Below, piece by piece: positions 52,180-61,090 of a stretch of 64,000 bases of DNA (positions within the stretch are counted from its first letter, which is position 1; each line of letters begins with the position of its first letter). This stretch comes from JAEUMD01 sp036768475. Lineage in GTDB: Bacteria; Pseudomonadota; Alphaproteobacteria; Rhizobiales; Hyphomicrobiaceae. The notes under the pieces were generated by a model. It made no database searches and had not been told where the DNA came from. It saw nothing but the letters and a program-made list of their open reading frames with translations. Made by a program: the position numbers and the translations under genes. The DNA lies in assembly GCA_036768475.1 (NCBI GenBank), contig DAIPMW010000001.1:496001-560000 (forward strand), written 5' to 3'.

Positions 52180-53119
52180 AGGGGGCGTGGAGCGAGCTGA
52201 CGAGTATGGCTGCCGTTCCCGCAGCGAGCAGTGAGCCGAGCGCCACGGCACCCGATGTCGAATCGACGGCGCGGTTGAGCCGCACGGCAAACAGGAATGC
52301 GTTGGCGCCGGTTGGCACGGCGGCCATGATGGTGATGACCCCACGCGTCGCGTCGTCGACCTGGAAGACATAAGTAGCAAATAGCCATGCGATTGCCGGC
52401 ATCCACAAGAGCTTCAAAACAGTTACCGAAATCAAGGTCGGAACCTGACCCTTGATGGCGAAGCTCACAAGCGACAATCCGAGCGCAACCAACGCCGTTG
52501 GGACGCCGGCCTGCGCCATCAATTCCAGGAGGCGGTCGATGGCCCCGGGCAAGGGCACTCCGGTGAGGCGCCACAGGGCACCAACGATGATGCCGATTAC
52601 GATTGGATTGTGGACGAGCTCGTTCAGCGTGCTCTTGATGATCGTCCAAAAAGAATGGCCAGCGTGATCGCCCGTGGCAGAGGCATGCAGCATGCCGGTG
52701 AGCCACCAGACGGGCGCATGAATCGACAAGATCAGTGCGATGATGGGTGTCGCTGCCGCTCCGTAGACGCCCATCGCCAACGGAATTCCGAGCATGACGG
52801 AATTACCGAAGGTCGACGTCATGGAAATGGCAGGTGCATCAGCGGCGGAACGCTTCAGCAGAAAAACCGTCAGTAGCGTCGCCAGCGCCCATGTCGAGAA
52901 GCCAGCACCATAAAAGCTGCCGAGGACGCCGAGCGGTGACAGACTGCCCAAATCGGCCGAGGCGACGGTGCGGCAGAGCAGCGAAGGAATTGCCAGCGTA
53001 AAAGCGAAATCCGAGATGCCTTTCGCGGCAGCGGTCGAGATCAGCTCCAGACGGCCCGCGACATAGCCGATCATGATGAGGCCGAAGACAGGCGCGACGA
53101 TGGTGAGGACGGACGACAT
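52178..53119 (-). CDS. AEC (auxin efflux carrier) family transporter
   Basis: This 313-residue protein has ten hydrophobic helices in two groups, with AEC phrases FGLIMIGYVAGRLELIS, TSTFGNSVMLGIPLAMGVYG and HNPIVIGIIVGALWRLTGV. Bacterial members export small organic acids or amino-acid derivatives such as malonate or malate. It is a lone gene between repeat fragments on both sides (52064 and 53228). Substrate unknown. Confidence 0.9.
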   Translation of the reverse strand: MSSVLTIVAPVFGLIMIGYVAGRLELISTAAAKGISDFAFTLAIPSLLCRTVASADLGSLSPLGVLGSFYGAGFSTWALATLLTVFLLKRSAADAPAISMTSTFGNSVMLGIPLAMGVYGAAATPIIALILSIHAPVWWLTGMLHASATGDHAGHSFWTIIKSTLNELVHNPIVIGIIVGALWRLTGVPLPGAIDRLLELMAQAGVPTALVALGLSLVSFAIKGQVPTLISVTVLKLLWMPAIAWLFATYVFQVDDATRGVITIMAAVPTGANAFLFAVRLNRAVDSTSGAVALGSLLAAGTAAILVSSLHAP

Positions 53120-53227
53120 GGGAGAGAGTTTGCAAAGACGGGCCCATAGGGGCGCTGCAGGACAGGTGGCGGGTTCGCCGCCGCCGTGCTCAAAAGGAGT
53201 GGCACCGGCAGCGCGAGGCTATGGATC

Positions 53228-53335
53228 GATCGGGCCGGATCATGTTCCTGTTTAATGAAAATACGTACGCGATCCAGACCTCTATTCTGAGCATGACGCA
53301 GAATCGCTGCACAAATGGGCCAGACACGCTCTATG
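53228..53335 (+). repeat. Family B dispersed repeat, copy 4 (degenerate)
   Basis: About 108 bp with the family order kept but many changes: CGATCCAGACCTCTATTCTG, GAGCATGACGCAGAATCGCT and GACACGCTCTATG. Outer GAGC/GCTC arms survive; the inner stem is lost. It lies between the AEC gene and the LpoA-like gene. Confidence 0.65.
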
Positions 53336-53341
53336 CGCGGC

Positions 53342-54640
53342 TCAATAGGCCGGCAAGGGCGCTCGCACCGAGCTTGTCTCGGGCGGGGCGAAGGTCTCGC
53401 CATTGGCGTGTGCGGTTGTCGCCGGAGCGGTGCCGAAGCGTGGCGCCGGATCGATCACGCTATTCCCATACTGCTGGATTTCGAGAACCGCGAGCCGGCG
53501 CTGCGCATGGCCGTTGGCGGAAAATGAGACGTTGCCGTCAACGCCGTTGTAGCCTTGCGGATTCGTGAGTGCAGCGGCTGTAAAGCGCTGGCCGGGCAGA
53601 TCGGACGACAGCGCAACAGTAAGACCGACGGCGTCATAGGCGAGACTGGCCAGACGCGGCGGCGCAGTGCCGAAGGTGCGGGCGAAGCGCGCGGAGAAGT
53701 CCTGCCAGCTACGCGGGTCGGGACTCGGATACCAAGCACCGGCCAGCACCTGCTCGCGGCCGACATTTGGGTAATCCCAGGCGCCGGTGCCTAGCAACTG
53801 CACGCGCCGCGGATCGATGCCGTGGTAGCTGATCAGCGGCGCAAGCTGCGGGAGCGTGTCCTGGCTGCCAGGCAGGAAAAGTGCGTCGACTGGCGATCCG
53901 GCAAGCTCGGCACTGCGGATGGCTTCGGCAACGCGCTTCACCGGCTCCATCATGGCGTTAGCGCTGACAGGATAGCGCTCGAAGTGGACGAGAGTTCCGC
54001 CATACTGGCTTATGGCTGCGCGGAATGCCGGCTCGACGGTGTCGCCATAGGCATCGGCAGGGATGAGGGCGGTAAAGCGGCGCTTGCCACGCGAAACGGC
54101 GAAAGAGACGATGCGTTCGATTTCCGGTCCGGGCAGAAAGCTCATGAGATAGACACCGTTGCCGGCAACGCGAGAATCGTTGGAAAAGGCAAGGATGGGG
54201 ATGTTGGCCTGCCGTGCCACCGGCGCGGCTGCGGTCACCGAGCGTGCGTAGAGCGGCCCGAGGATGATCTCGGCACCATCGCGGACAGCCTGCTCGGCTG
54301 CGGCGCGCGCTCCTTCGGGCGTGCCACCGTCGTCCTTGACCATCAGGCGGACGTTCGGGTTGTCGCGTTCGAAAAGCGCCATCTCACCGGCCTGCTTGAG
54401 ACTCTTTGCGACCGCCGAGGACGGTGACATTCCGGCCAAGGGCAGCAACATGGCGATCTTCGTCTCACGACTCGCAGTCTTGGTCACGGCGGCGTCGTTC
54501 GCCGAGTCGAGGGACGCTTGCGGGCCGTTGCCGACATTGGCGCTGCAGGCTGCAAGCAGGCCCCCGCATGCGCATGCGAGTGCGCCAATGGCATCGCGGC
54601 GGGTCAGGAGGAGCGAGGGGTGGCGACGGCTCAATCGCAT
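53342..54640 (-). CDS. LpoA-like penicillin-binding protein activator lipoprotein
   Basis: This 432-residue lipoprotein has a signal and lipobox (CGGLLAACSAN, with C at the cleavage site) and a periplasmic-binding-type domain typical of the LppC/LpoA family: KIAMLLPLAGMSPSSAVAKS, LGPLYARSVTAAAPVARQAN, PILAFSNDSRVAGNGVYLMS. LpoA activates PBP1a; alphaproteobacterial relatives may instead bind other ligands. A Leu/Ile/Val-type ABC binding protein is the alternative. The next gene, rsmI, is divergent; in enterobacteria lpoA and rsmI-yraN are also neighbours. Confidence 0.85.
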   Translation of the reverse strand: MRLSRRHPSLLLTRRDAIGALACACGGLLAACSANVGNGPQASLDSANDAAVTKTASRETKIAMLLPLAGMSPSSAVAKSLKQAGEMALFERDNPNVRLMVKDDGGTPEGARAAAEQAVRDGAEIILGPLYARSVTAAAPVARQANIPILAFSNDSRVAGNGVYLMSFLPGPEIERIVSFAVSRGKRRFTALIPADAYGDTVEPAFRAAISQYGGTLVHFERYPVSANAMMEPVKRVAEAIRSAELAGSPVDALFLPGSQDTLPQLAPLISYHGIDPRRVQLLGTGAWDYPNVGREQVLAGAWYPSPDPRSWQDFSARFARTFGTAPPRLASLAYDAVGLTVALSSDLPGQRFTAAALTNPQGYNGVDGNVSFSANGHAQRRLAVLEIQQYGNSVIDPAPRFGTAPATTAHANGETFAPPETSSVRAPLPAY

Positions 54641-55101
54641 CGTTGTTTCATGTCCTCAACAGGCGCAAACATCGACAGGTGCGCAGCCACTATCATGCTT
54701 GAGACCCCAGTTAGTCAGCCGCCCGCAGGATCGGGGCTTCAGACATATCGCAGTATGACCGTGCGACGGCGGCAAATTTCCGGCGCAGGACGATGAATGC
54801 AGGTCCTTCTTCCAATCCAGTTAACGATTTGACGCGAAGCAGAGAAGAGCTTTCATGACACAATGAACTGAAACGCGCGGCTGGTTGTGCCGCCAGAGGT
54901 CAAAACAGATGTGCCGGGGGATGGCGGCGTTGCTTCGAGGTCGCTCGCCAAGCACAAAAAAGTGCGGCAGCCGGACCGATTTGCGTAGGCTGGTGCAGGG
55001 CTGGTGTCGCGAAGCAGAGCGGGGATGGCTAGATCTCAGACCCGACGATGGGAAGCGGAATGGTTGTGGACAAGGACCGTCAGGCTGGAGAGCTGGAGCG
55101 C
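54641..55101. other. Divergent intergenic region of 461 bases
   Basis: This gap should hold promoters for the LpoA-like gene (minus) and rsmI (plus). If rsmI starts at 55048 or 55060, the last 40-54 bases are coding. No repeat copy or RNA gene was seen. Confidence 0.45.
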
Positions 55102-56031
55102 ATGACCCGCGGGGAGCCCGATTCTGTACACGACGACGATGTGGCGGCGGTCGCCATTGCTGCGCGCCGCGAGGTGATGCGTCAACTGAGCGGTGTGCTG
55201 GCACCCGGCCTTTATCTGGTAGCGACGCCGATCGGCAATCTCGGCGACGTCACATTGCGCGGCCTCTCAGTCCTGGCGCGGGCGGACGTGATCTACTGTG
55301 AGGATACGCGTCATTCGCGGACACTCCTGCAGCACTATGGAATTCGCGCGCCGCTGAAGAGCTATCATGAACACAATGCCGCCGCGCAGCGACCCCGCAT
55401 CATGGATGAGTTGGCGGCGGGCGCCCGGGTTGCCTTGATCACGGATGCCGGTACGCCGCTCGTTTCCGATCCCGGCTACAAGCTTGTGCGTGAGGCATTG
55501 GATCACGGATACACGGTCGTCAGCCTGCCTGGTGCCTCCGCGGTGCTTTGCGCGTTGGCGAGCGGCGGCCTGCCGACGGATGCCTTCTTTTTTGCGGGCT
55601 TCCTGCCGCCGAAATCGGGTGCGCGCCAGGCGAAGCTTATGCAGATGAGGCGGATTGATGCGACCCTCGTCTTCTACGAGGCGCCATCGCGCGTGGCGGC
55701 AACGCTTGCCGATCTGGTGACGGTGCTGGGAGAGCGGCCGGCAGCGGTTGCGCGGGAACTCACCAAGCTGCACGAGGAGGTCGATCGCGGCAGCCTGACA
55801 GAGCTAGCGGGCCGTTTTTCGCAGCAAACCGCCCGCGGGGAATTCGTGATTCTGGTTGGCCCGCCCGAGCAGGCCGAAGCCAGTGATGCGGCGATCGAGG
55901 CAGCGCTCGCCGATGCCTTGCGAGACATGCGTCTCAAGGATGCCGCCAAGACTGTTGCCGATGCGCTTGGCGTGGCGCGCGGCCGCGTCTATGAGCTCGG
56001 CTTGAAGATCAAGGGCGAGCGGGAGCGGTGA
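55102..56031 (+). CDS. rsmI: 16S rRNA (cytidine(1402)-2'-O)-methyltransferase
   Basis: This roughly 309-residue tetrapyrrole-methylase-fold enzyme modifies C1402 of 16S rRNA. Blocks are GLYLVATPIGNLGDVTLRGL, IYCEDTRHSRTLL, ALITDAGTPLVSDPGYKLV, LPGASAVLCALASGGLP and FAGFLPPKSGARQ. ATG 55102 has GGAG sites at 3 and 11 bases; ATG 55048 and 55060 are alternatives that add a non-conserved leader. It is followed by yraN after 48 bases. Confidence 0.94.
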   Translation: MTRGEPDSVHDDDVAAVAIAARREVMRQLSGVLAPGLYLVATPIGNLGDVTLRGLSVLARADVIYCEDTRHSRTLLQHYGIRAPLKSYHEHNAAAQRPRIMDELAAGARVALITDAGTPLVSDPGYKLVREALDHGYTVVSLPGASAVLCALASGGLPTDAFFFAGFLPPKSGARQAKLMQMRRIDATLVFYEAPSRVAATLADLVTVLGERPAAVARELTKLHEEVDRGSLTELAGRFSQQTARGEFVILVGPPEQAEASDAAIEAALADALRDMRLKDAAKTVADALGVARGRVYELGLKIKGERER

Positions 56032-56079
56032 GATGCGTTCGTTCGAGGCGCGGCTGCTGGCACATTGCATGAGGCCGCC

Positions 56080-56451
56080 ATGTCGCGACAGGATGCAGTG
56101 ACCAGGGAGCGGCGGCAGCGGTACCGCCGCGGCCATCGGGGCGAAGGACTTGCAACGTTAATGTTGCGCTTGAAGGGCTATCGGATCATCGGGCGGCGCG
56201 TCATCACGCCGGCGGGAGAAATCGACATCGTTGCCTTGAGAGGTGGCCGGCTCGCGTTCATCGAGGTGAAGATGCGGGCAAATCGCGCAGCAGCGGAAGC
56301 CTCTGTCAGCGACAGTCAGCGCCGCAGAGTGCATCGCGCAGCGGAGCTTTGGCTTGCGCGGCATCCGGCCTACCGGGCGATAGAGCTGGGGTTCGACCTT
56401 GTTTTCGTGATGCCCTGGCGTTGGCCGCAGCATCTACCCAATGCCTTGTGA
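56080..56451 (+). CDS. yraN: UPF0102 family protein (YraN)
   Basis: This 123-residue protein has the endonuclease-like fold of UPF0102: GHRGEGLATLMLRLKGYRI, TPAGEIDIVALRGGRLAFIE, VKMRANRAAAEASVSDSQRR. The E-x-D...E-V-K pattern resembles Holliday-junction resolvases, but activity is unproven. ATG 56080 has GAGG five bases ahead. The rsmI-yraN pair is conserved widely. Confidence 0.9.
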   Translation: MSRQDAVTRERRQRYRRGHRGEGLATLMLRLKGYRIIGRRVITPAGEIDIVALRGGRLAFIEVKMRANRAAAEASVSDSQRRRVHRAAELWLARHPAYRAIELGFDLVFVMPWRWPQHLPNAL

Positions 56452-56485
56452 TCGGTGTCGCGAAGGCTGTTATCTGGAGCGCAGT

Positions 56486-56728
56486 TCAAGCCGCCCGACG
56501 AACCCGTACGGCGGATCTTTGGCGTATGTTTCGGCGCCTGGAATTGAGTTCTGCGTCGAGCAAATTAATCTGACACGTGAGCTCAACGAGTGCGCTGTCG
56601 AGCGTCTGGCCGAGCGTGTCGCGTGCGGCGCCGAGAGCCTCGAACGAGGTTTGAAGCCGTGCCAGGGCCTCAGTCAGCTCCCTGCTCAGTTTTCCGTCTT
56701 GCATGTCGCCCAATGCCTCTTGAAACAA
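56486..56728 (-). CDS. Small coiled-coil protein preceded by a CtrA-type site
   Basis: This 80-residue protein (LFQEALGDMQDGKLSRELTE onward) is almost all helix with heptad spacing, and ends in a basic segment (NSRRRNIRQRSAVRVRRAA). The start may be TTG 56728 or ATG 56704. A perfect TTAA-N7-TTAA motif lies 22 bases upstream of the first. It is antisense to nothing essential and sits in the 482-base gap between yraN and gshB. I recognise no family; coding is supported by regular helix periodicity and the upstream site. Confidence 0.5.
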   Translation of the reverse strand: MFQEALGDMQDGKLSRELTEALARLQTSFEALGAARDTLGQTLDSALVELTCQINLLDAELNSRRRNIRQRSAVRVRRAA

Positions 56729-56750
56729 GGTCGAGGCTGGGCTGATCTGG

Positions 56751-56765
56751 TTAACAAAAAGTTAA
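56751..56765 (-). promoter_or_regulatory. Predicted CtrA binding site (TTAA-N7-TTAA)
   Basis: TTAACAAAAAGTTAA is a perfect full CtrA box, the motif bound by the alphaproteobacterial cell-cycle regulator. It lies 22 bases upstream of the small minus-strand gene and about 170 bases upstream of gshB on the plus strand, so either could be the target. No other full box was noticed in the window. Confidence 0.55.
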
Positions 56766-56933
56766 TCTCGTCTTTTCTGGGCGAGTTCAGGCTGGGATCA
56801 CTGGGATGCAGTGCTCCAAACAGATATGCGCTGTTGACTTCGGGCCGGGCTCGCGCTTGCCTCAATAAGTCGGGAACCGGTGCCGTTATCCATGGCCCTT
56901 GGTATCCAATTTTTCAGGAGCACATAAACACCC

Positions 56934-57920
56934 ATGCCGTCATTCGCTTCGCGGCGACTGCGGGTCGCCTGTCAGATGGACCCGATCGATCGCATCGACA
57001 TCCGCGGTGATTCCACATTTGCGCTGTTGCTCGAAGCGCAGTCGCGCGGGCATGATCTGTTCTATTACCTGCCGCAGGAGTTGACGCTCGATGGCAATAC
57101 GCTGCGCGCGCGCGGCGAAACAATCAGCGTGAAAGACGAAGCGGGCTCGCACTACACGGTCTGCGATCCGCGTGTGGAGGACTTATCGACCTTCGATGTG
57201 GTGCTGCTGCGGCAGGATCCGCCCTTCGATATGGCCTACATCACCTCGACGCACCTTTTGGAGCGCATCCATCCAAGGACGCTGGTGGTCAACGATCCGC
57301 GCGAAGTTCGCAACGCGCCGGAAAAGCTGTGGGTTCTGGATTTTCTCGATCTGATGCCGCCGACGATGGTGACGCGCTCGCTGAGCGACGTGCTGGCATT
57401 CCGAGAGCGTCACCGCGACATCATTGTCAAGCCGCTCTATGGCAATGGCGGGGCGTCCGTATTCCGCATCAAGCCTGAGGATACCAATCTCGGCGCACTC
57501 GTCGAGTTGTTCCAGACGATCTTCCGCGAGCCCTTCATGGTGCAGGAATACCGACCCGAGGTGCGCCAAGGTGACAAGCGCATCATCCTCGTCGACGGCG
57601 ATCTTGCGGGCGTCATCAATCGCATCCCTGCCGAAGGCGAGACGCGGTCCAACCTGCATGTCGGCGGTACCGCCGCGGCGGTCGATTTGACAGAGCGCGA
57701 CCGCGAGATCTGCGCGCGGTTGAGGCCTGAACTCAAACGGCGCGGCCTGATTTTCACGGGCATCGATGTGATTGGCCCTTATCTTACTGAGATCAACGTC
57801 ACTTCGCCGACGGGCATCCGCCATATCAAGCAGCACGGCGGCCCGGACATCGCGGAGATGATCTGGAATTCGATCGAATGGAAGATCGGAGAAGGCCGCG
57901 TCATGGCGGGACACGGGTGA
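56934..57920 (+). CDS. gshB: Glutathione synthetase
   Basis: This 328-residue ATP-grasp enzyme joins gamma-glutamylcysteine and glycine. Blocks are LRVACQMDPIDRIDIRGDST, LLRQDPPFDMAYITSTHLLE, VNDPREVRNAPEKLW, IIVKPLYGNGGASVFRI, RPEVRQGDKRIILVDGDLAG and TEINVTSPTGIRHI. ATG 56934 has CAGGAG 13 bases upstream, a long spacing. The gene stands between yraN and comM, as in many Hyphomicrobiales. Confidence 0.95.
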   Translation: MPSFASRRLRVACQMDPIDRIDIRGDSTFALLLEAQSRGHDLFYYLPQELTLDGNTLRARGETISVKDEAGSHYTVCDPRVEDLSTFDVVLLRQDPPFDMAYITSTHLLERIHPRTLVVNDPREVRNAPEKLWVLDFLDLMPPTMVTRSLSDVLAFRERHRDIIVKPLYGNGGASVFRIKPEDTNLGALVELFQTIFREPFMVQEYRPEVRQGDKRIILVDGDLAGVINRIPAEGETRSNLHVGGTAAAVDLTERDREICARLRPELKRRGLIFTGIDVIGPYLTEINVTSPTGIRHIKQHGGPDIAEMIWNSIEWKIGEGRVMAGHG

Positions 57921-58043
57921 GTCACTGTTCGGACGGCAGGGCCGTGTTCCATTTTTGTTCTTGCCTTTCATCCGCAGCCAGATTAGGCTCATGCAACTCG
58001 GCGATGCGTGGATTTGTCCGCCGGGACGGAGGACTAACGCGGC

Positions 58044-59573
58044 ATGTACGGGCAGATCTCGACTTTGGCTTTCGTTGGCATCGAGGCGCGGCATGTCGAG
58101 GTGCAGGTGCGGATTACGCCGGGGCAGGCGACGTTCGCGATCGTCGGTCTGCCGGACAAGGCGGTGGCGGAAAGCCGTGAGCGCGTGCGTAACGCGCTGC
58201 ACGCTGTGGGGTTGGGACTTCCCTACAAACATCTGACGGTCAATCTGGCTCCCGCCGACCTACCCAAGGAGGGCAGCCATTTCGATCTGCCGATTGCATT
58301 GGCGCTGATGTCGGCAATGGGGGCGGTTGCGCCGGATGCGATCTCTGGCTTTGCGGCAATCGGGGAGCTGGCGCTAGACGGATCGATACGCAGTGTGCCG
58401 GGTGGACTGCCCGCCGCGATCGGGGCCAATGCATTGAAGAAGGGCCTCATTTGTCCGGCGGACGTGGGTTCCGAGGCTGCCTGGGCAGGCGAGGATTTCG
58501 ATGTTCTCGCGGCGCCGCATCTGCTGTCGCTCGTCAATCACTTCAAGGGACTGCAAACGCTGTCGCGGCCGAAGCCCAATGTCGAGCACGCGCACGGCTT
58601 GATGCCAGACTTGAGCGACATCAAGGGCCAGGAAAGCGCCAAGCGCGCGCTCGAAATTGCGGCGGCGGGAGGACACAATCTCCTGATGATCGGGCCGCCA
58701 GGCTCGGGCAAATCGATGCTGGCATCCCGACTGCCGTCGATCCTGCCGCCGCTCACTGCGGAAGAAATGCTCGAAGTATCGATGGTGCATTCGCTGGCAG
58801 GGGAGCTTTCGGGCGGTAAGCTTGCGACGGAGCGACCCTTCCGTGCGCCGCATCATTCGGCCAGCATGGCGGCACTCGTGGGCGGCGGATCGCGGCCGAG
58901 ACCCGGAGAGGTTTCGATGGCGCATCTGGGCGTGCTGTTTCTCGACGAGTTGCCGGAGTTCACACCGCAAGTACTCGATGGCCTGCGCCAGCCGTTGGAG
59001 ACCGGCGAAACTGTGATCGCGCGGGCGAACCATCGCATTTCCTATCCTGCACGCTTTCAACTGGTTGCAGCCATGAACCCGTGCCGCTGCGGTGGCGGCT
59101 CGCCGGGACAGGCGTGCAAGCGCGGGCCACGCTGTGCCGAGGATTATCAGTCCCGCGTCTCTGGGCCGTTGCTCGATCGCATCGATCTTCAGATCGAAGT
59201 GCCGGCAGTATCGGCCGCCGATCTGGTATTGCCGCCGCCGCGTGAAGGGAGTGCGGAGGTGCGGGCGCGGGTGATCGCGGCACGAGAGCGACAGCGCGAC
59301 CGGTTTGCAGCGCTGGGTGCTCGTGGCGTGCGCACCAACGCGGACTGTTCGGTTCGTCTGCTGGAAGACATCGCGATGCCAGACGCGGAAGGCACGGCGC
59401 TTCTGCGACAGGCGGCGGAAAAATTGGGGCTGTCTGCGCGCGGGTTTCATCGCACGTTGAAGGTGGCCCGTACATTGGCCGATCTCGATGGTGCAGAAGG
59501 TGTCGGTCGCGTTCAGATCGCCGAGGCGCTTAGCTATCGCGGCGAGACGCTGCGCCAGAGGCAGGCGGCATGA
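58044..59573 (+). CDS. comM: ComM/YifB family Mg-chelatase-like AAA+ ATPase
   Basis: This 509-residue protein has an N-terminal Lon-like domain (VEVQVRITPGQATFAIVGLP, then GSHFDLPIALALMSAMGAV), an AAA+ core with Walker A GPPGSGKSMLASRLPSILPP and Walker B LFLDELPEF, a zinc-like CRCGGGSPGQACKRGPRC segment, and the C-terminal chelatase domain (SARGFHRTLKVARTLADLDG). ComM is a hexameric DNA helicase that extends branch migration during transformation. ATG 58044 follows GGACGGAGGAC. Confidence 0.95.
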   Translation: MYGQISTLAFVGIEARHVEVQVRITPGQATFAIVGLPDKAVAESRERVRNALHAVGLGLPYKHLTVNLAPADLPKEGSHFDLPIALALMSAMGAVAPDAISGFAAIGELALDGSIRSVPGGLPAAIGANALKKGLICPADVGSEAAWAGEDFDVLAAPHLLSLVNHFKGLQTLSRPKPNVEHAHGLMPDLSDIKGQESAKRALEIAAAGGHNLLMIGPPGSGKSMLASRLPSILPPLTAEEMLEVSMVHSLAGELSGGKLATERPFRAPHHSASMAALVGGGSRPRPGEVSMAHLGVLFLDELPEFTPQVLDGLRQPLETGETVIARANHRISYPARFQLVAAMNPCRCGGGSPGQACKRGPRCAEDYQSRVSGPLLDRIDLQIEVPAVSAADLVLPPPREGSAEVRARVIAARERQRDRFAALGARGVRTNADCSVRLLEDIAMPDAEGTALLRQAAEKLGLSARGFHRTLKVARTLADLDGAEGVGRVQIAEALSYRGETLRQRQAA

Positions 59574-59914
59574 CGGGACGTCACGGCGAGTAAGGAGTAA
59601 AGGGTGGTGAAAGTTTGCTTGGTTGGCTGAGGCGATCGACGCAATCTCCGGCAAGTTGAGATCGTGCGAACTTTCAGGAGGTTGTCCATTCGGCCCCGAG
59701 GAGATCAGCTGATGTCACCACAACAACAGCGATGCTCCAGGAGCCCAAATGGATCTCACAACAATGCAGGCCTGACCCCTTGCGCTCGAGAGGTCATGGT
59801 CCGTGCAGTTGTTGATGGCCGAAGCCGCGCACCGCTCAATGCCAGCGCGAAGGCCGCTCAACTTTCTGTGTCGCGCGCCCGTGGTTCGCAGGTGGAGGGT
59901 GGGCGTTCAGCTGC
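59574..59914. other. Intergenic 341 bases with a possible IS481-like transposase remnant
   Basis: The plus-strand frame 59664-59942 contains NAGLTPCAREVMVRAVVDGR, then NASAKAAQLSVSRARGSQVE. This resembles the helix-turn-helix start of IS481-type transposases (LTP-x3-R-x2-MVR-x-VVDG), but it lacks the rest of the protein, its reading is broken by Arg/Ser-rich insertions, and it runs into the folD stop. I read it as a decayed fragment. Confidence 0.3.
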
Positions 59915-60799
59915 TCAGCTCAAGGCAGGCACCCCTTTTTGAATGAGCGCCGCCTCGACGGTGTTCCTGAGCAGGCAGGCGATCGTCATGGGTCCGACTC
60001 CGCCGGGCACAGGGGTGATAGCGCCGGCAACCTTGGCGCAGCTGTCGTACTCGCAATCTCCGACAAGCTTGGTCTTGCCGTCGCCTTTGGGCACGCGGTT
60101 GATGCCGACGTCGATAACGATGGCGCCGGGCTTGATCCAGTCGCCCTTGACGAACTCGGGAATACCGACAGCGGCGACGACCAGGTCGGCGCGTTTGACG
60201 ACGCCCGGCAGGTCCCTGGTGCGCGAGTGCGCAATCGTCACAGTGCAGCTCTGCGCCAGCAGGAGCGAGGCCATCGGCTTGCCAACGATGTTGGAGCGCC
60301 CGATTACGACGGCGTCGAGACCTGAAAGGTTTTCCTGCACCGTCTTGGCAAGGATCAAAGAGCCGGTCGGTGTGCATGGGACGAGCGAACGTGCGCCGAT
60401 CCAGAGCCGGCCGACATTGACAGGGTGGAAGCCGTCGACATCCTTGTCGGGATCGATGGCGTTCAATACCTTCTCGGCATTGACATGTTTTGGCAGCGGC
60501 AGCTGGACGAGGATGCCATTTACGGCGGGGTCCTTGTTGAGCTTGTCGACGAGCGCGAGCAGATCGGCCTCGGACGTCTCGGCTGGCAGCTTGTGCTCGA
60601 AGGACTGCATGCCCGTCTCGACGGTCTGGAACGCCTTGTTCTTGACGTAGACCTTTGAAGCGGGGTCCTCACCAACAAGAACAACCGCGAGGCCCGGCGC
60701 GAATCCATGCTCGGCCTTGAGGCGCGCCACATCGCTCGCGACCTGGGCGCGCACATCGGCAGCAACTGCCTTGCCGTCGATGATCCTTGCTTGCGACAT
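59915..60799 (-). CDS. folD: Methylenetetrahydrofolate dehydrogenase/cyclohydrolase
   Basis: This 294-residue bifunctional enzyme interconverts methylene-, methenyl- and formyl-THF. It shows the catalytic Tyr-Lys pair (VYVKNKAFQTVETGM), NGILVQLPLPKHVNAEKVLN, the NADP motif VVIGRSNIVGKPMASLLL and PVPGGVGPMTIACLLRNTVE. Start is ATG 60799. It is a single-gene unit followed by the region with the IS remnant. Confidence 0.96.
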   Translation of the reverse strand: MSQARIIDGKAVAADVRAQVASDVARLKAEHGFAPGLAVVLVGEDPASKVYVKNKAFQTVETGMQSFEHKLPAETSEADLLALVDKLNKDPAVNGILVQLPLPKHVNAEKVLNAIDPDKDVDGFHPVNVGRLWIGARSLVPCTPTGSLILAKTVQENLSGLDAVVIGRSNIVGKPMASLLLAQSCTVTIAHSRTRDLPGVVKRADLVVAAVGIPEFVKGDWIKPGAIVIDVGINRVPKGDGKTKLVGDCEYDSCAKVAGAITPVPGGVGPMTIACLLRNTVEAALIQKGVPALS

Positions 60800-60965
60800 C
60801 GTCTGCTCTCTCCTGCTGGTTCGTTACTTCTACCCGGTCATTATCTGGCCGCCCGCTCCCGTTCACGGGCATTCCTGGCGATCGTCTCGCGTGACGACAA
60901 GACTACGTTGCGGGATCGCTTTCGATGCGCATGAAAGTAGGCGTTCTTGCATTGACGGCCTGCGG

Positions 60966-61070
60966 CCAGATCGTGCTGATGTTTCGTGGCAACACGTACG
61001 CGATCCAACCCTCTGTTTTAGGTATGTTTTTCATGCTGAACCGCAGCCCACTTCAGCCAAACATGTTGTA
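60966..61070 (+). repeat. Family B dispersed repeat, copy 5
   Basis: About 105 bp: left foldback partly kept (AGATCGTGCTGATGTTT with AACACGTACGCGATC), and right foldback GTATGTTTTTCATGCTGAAC, CCACTTCAGCCAAACATGTT with inner GCTGAA / TTCAGC intact. It lies between folD and yggU. Confidence 0.8.
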
Positions 61071-61090
61071 ATCTTTTGCGTCCCCGAAAG

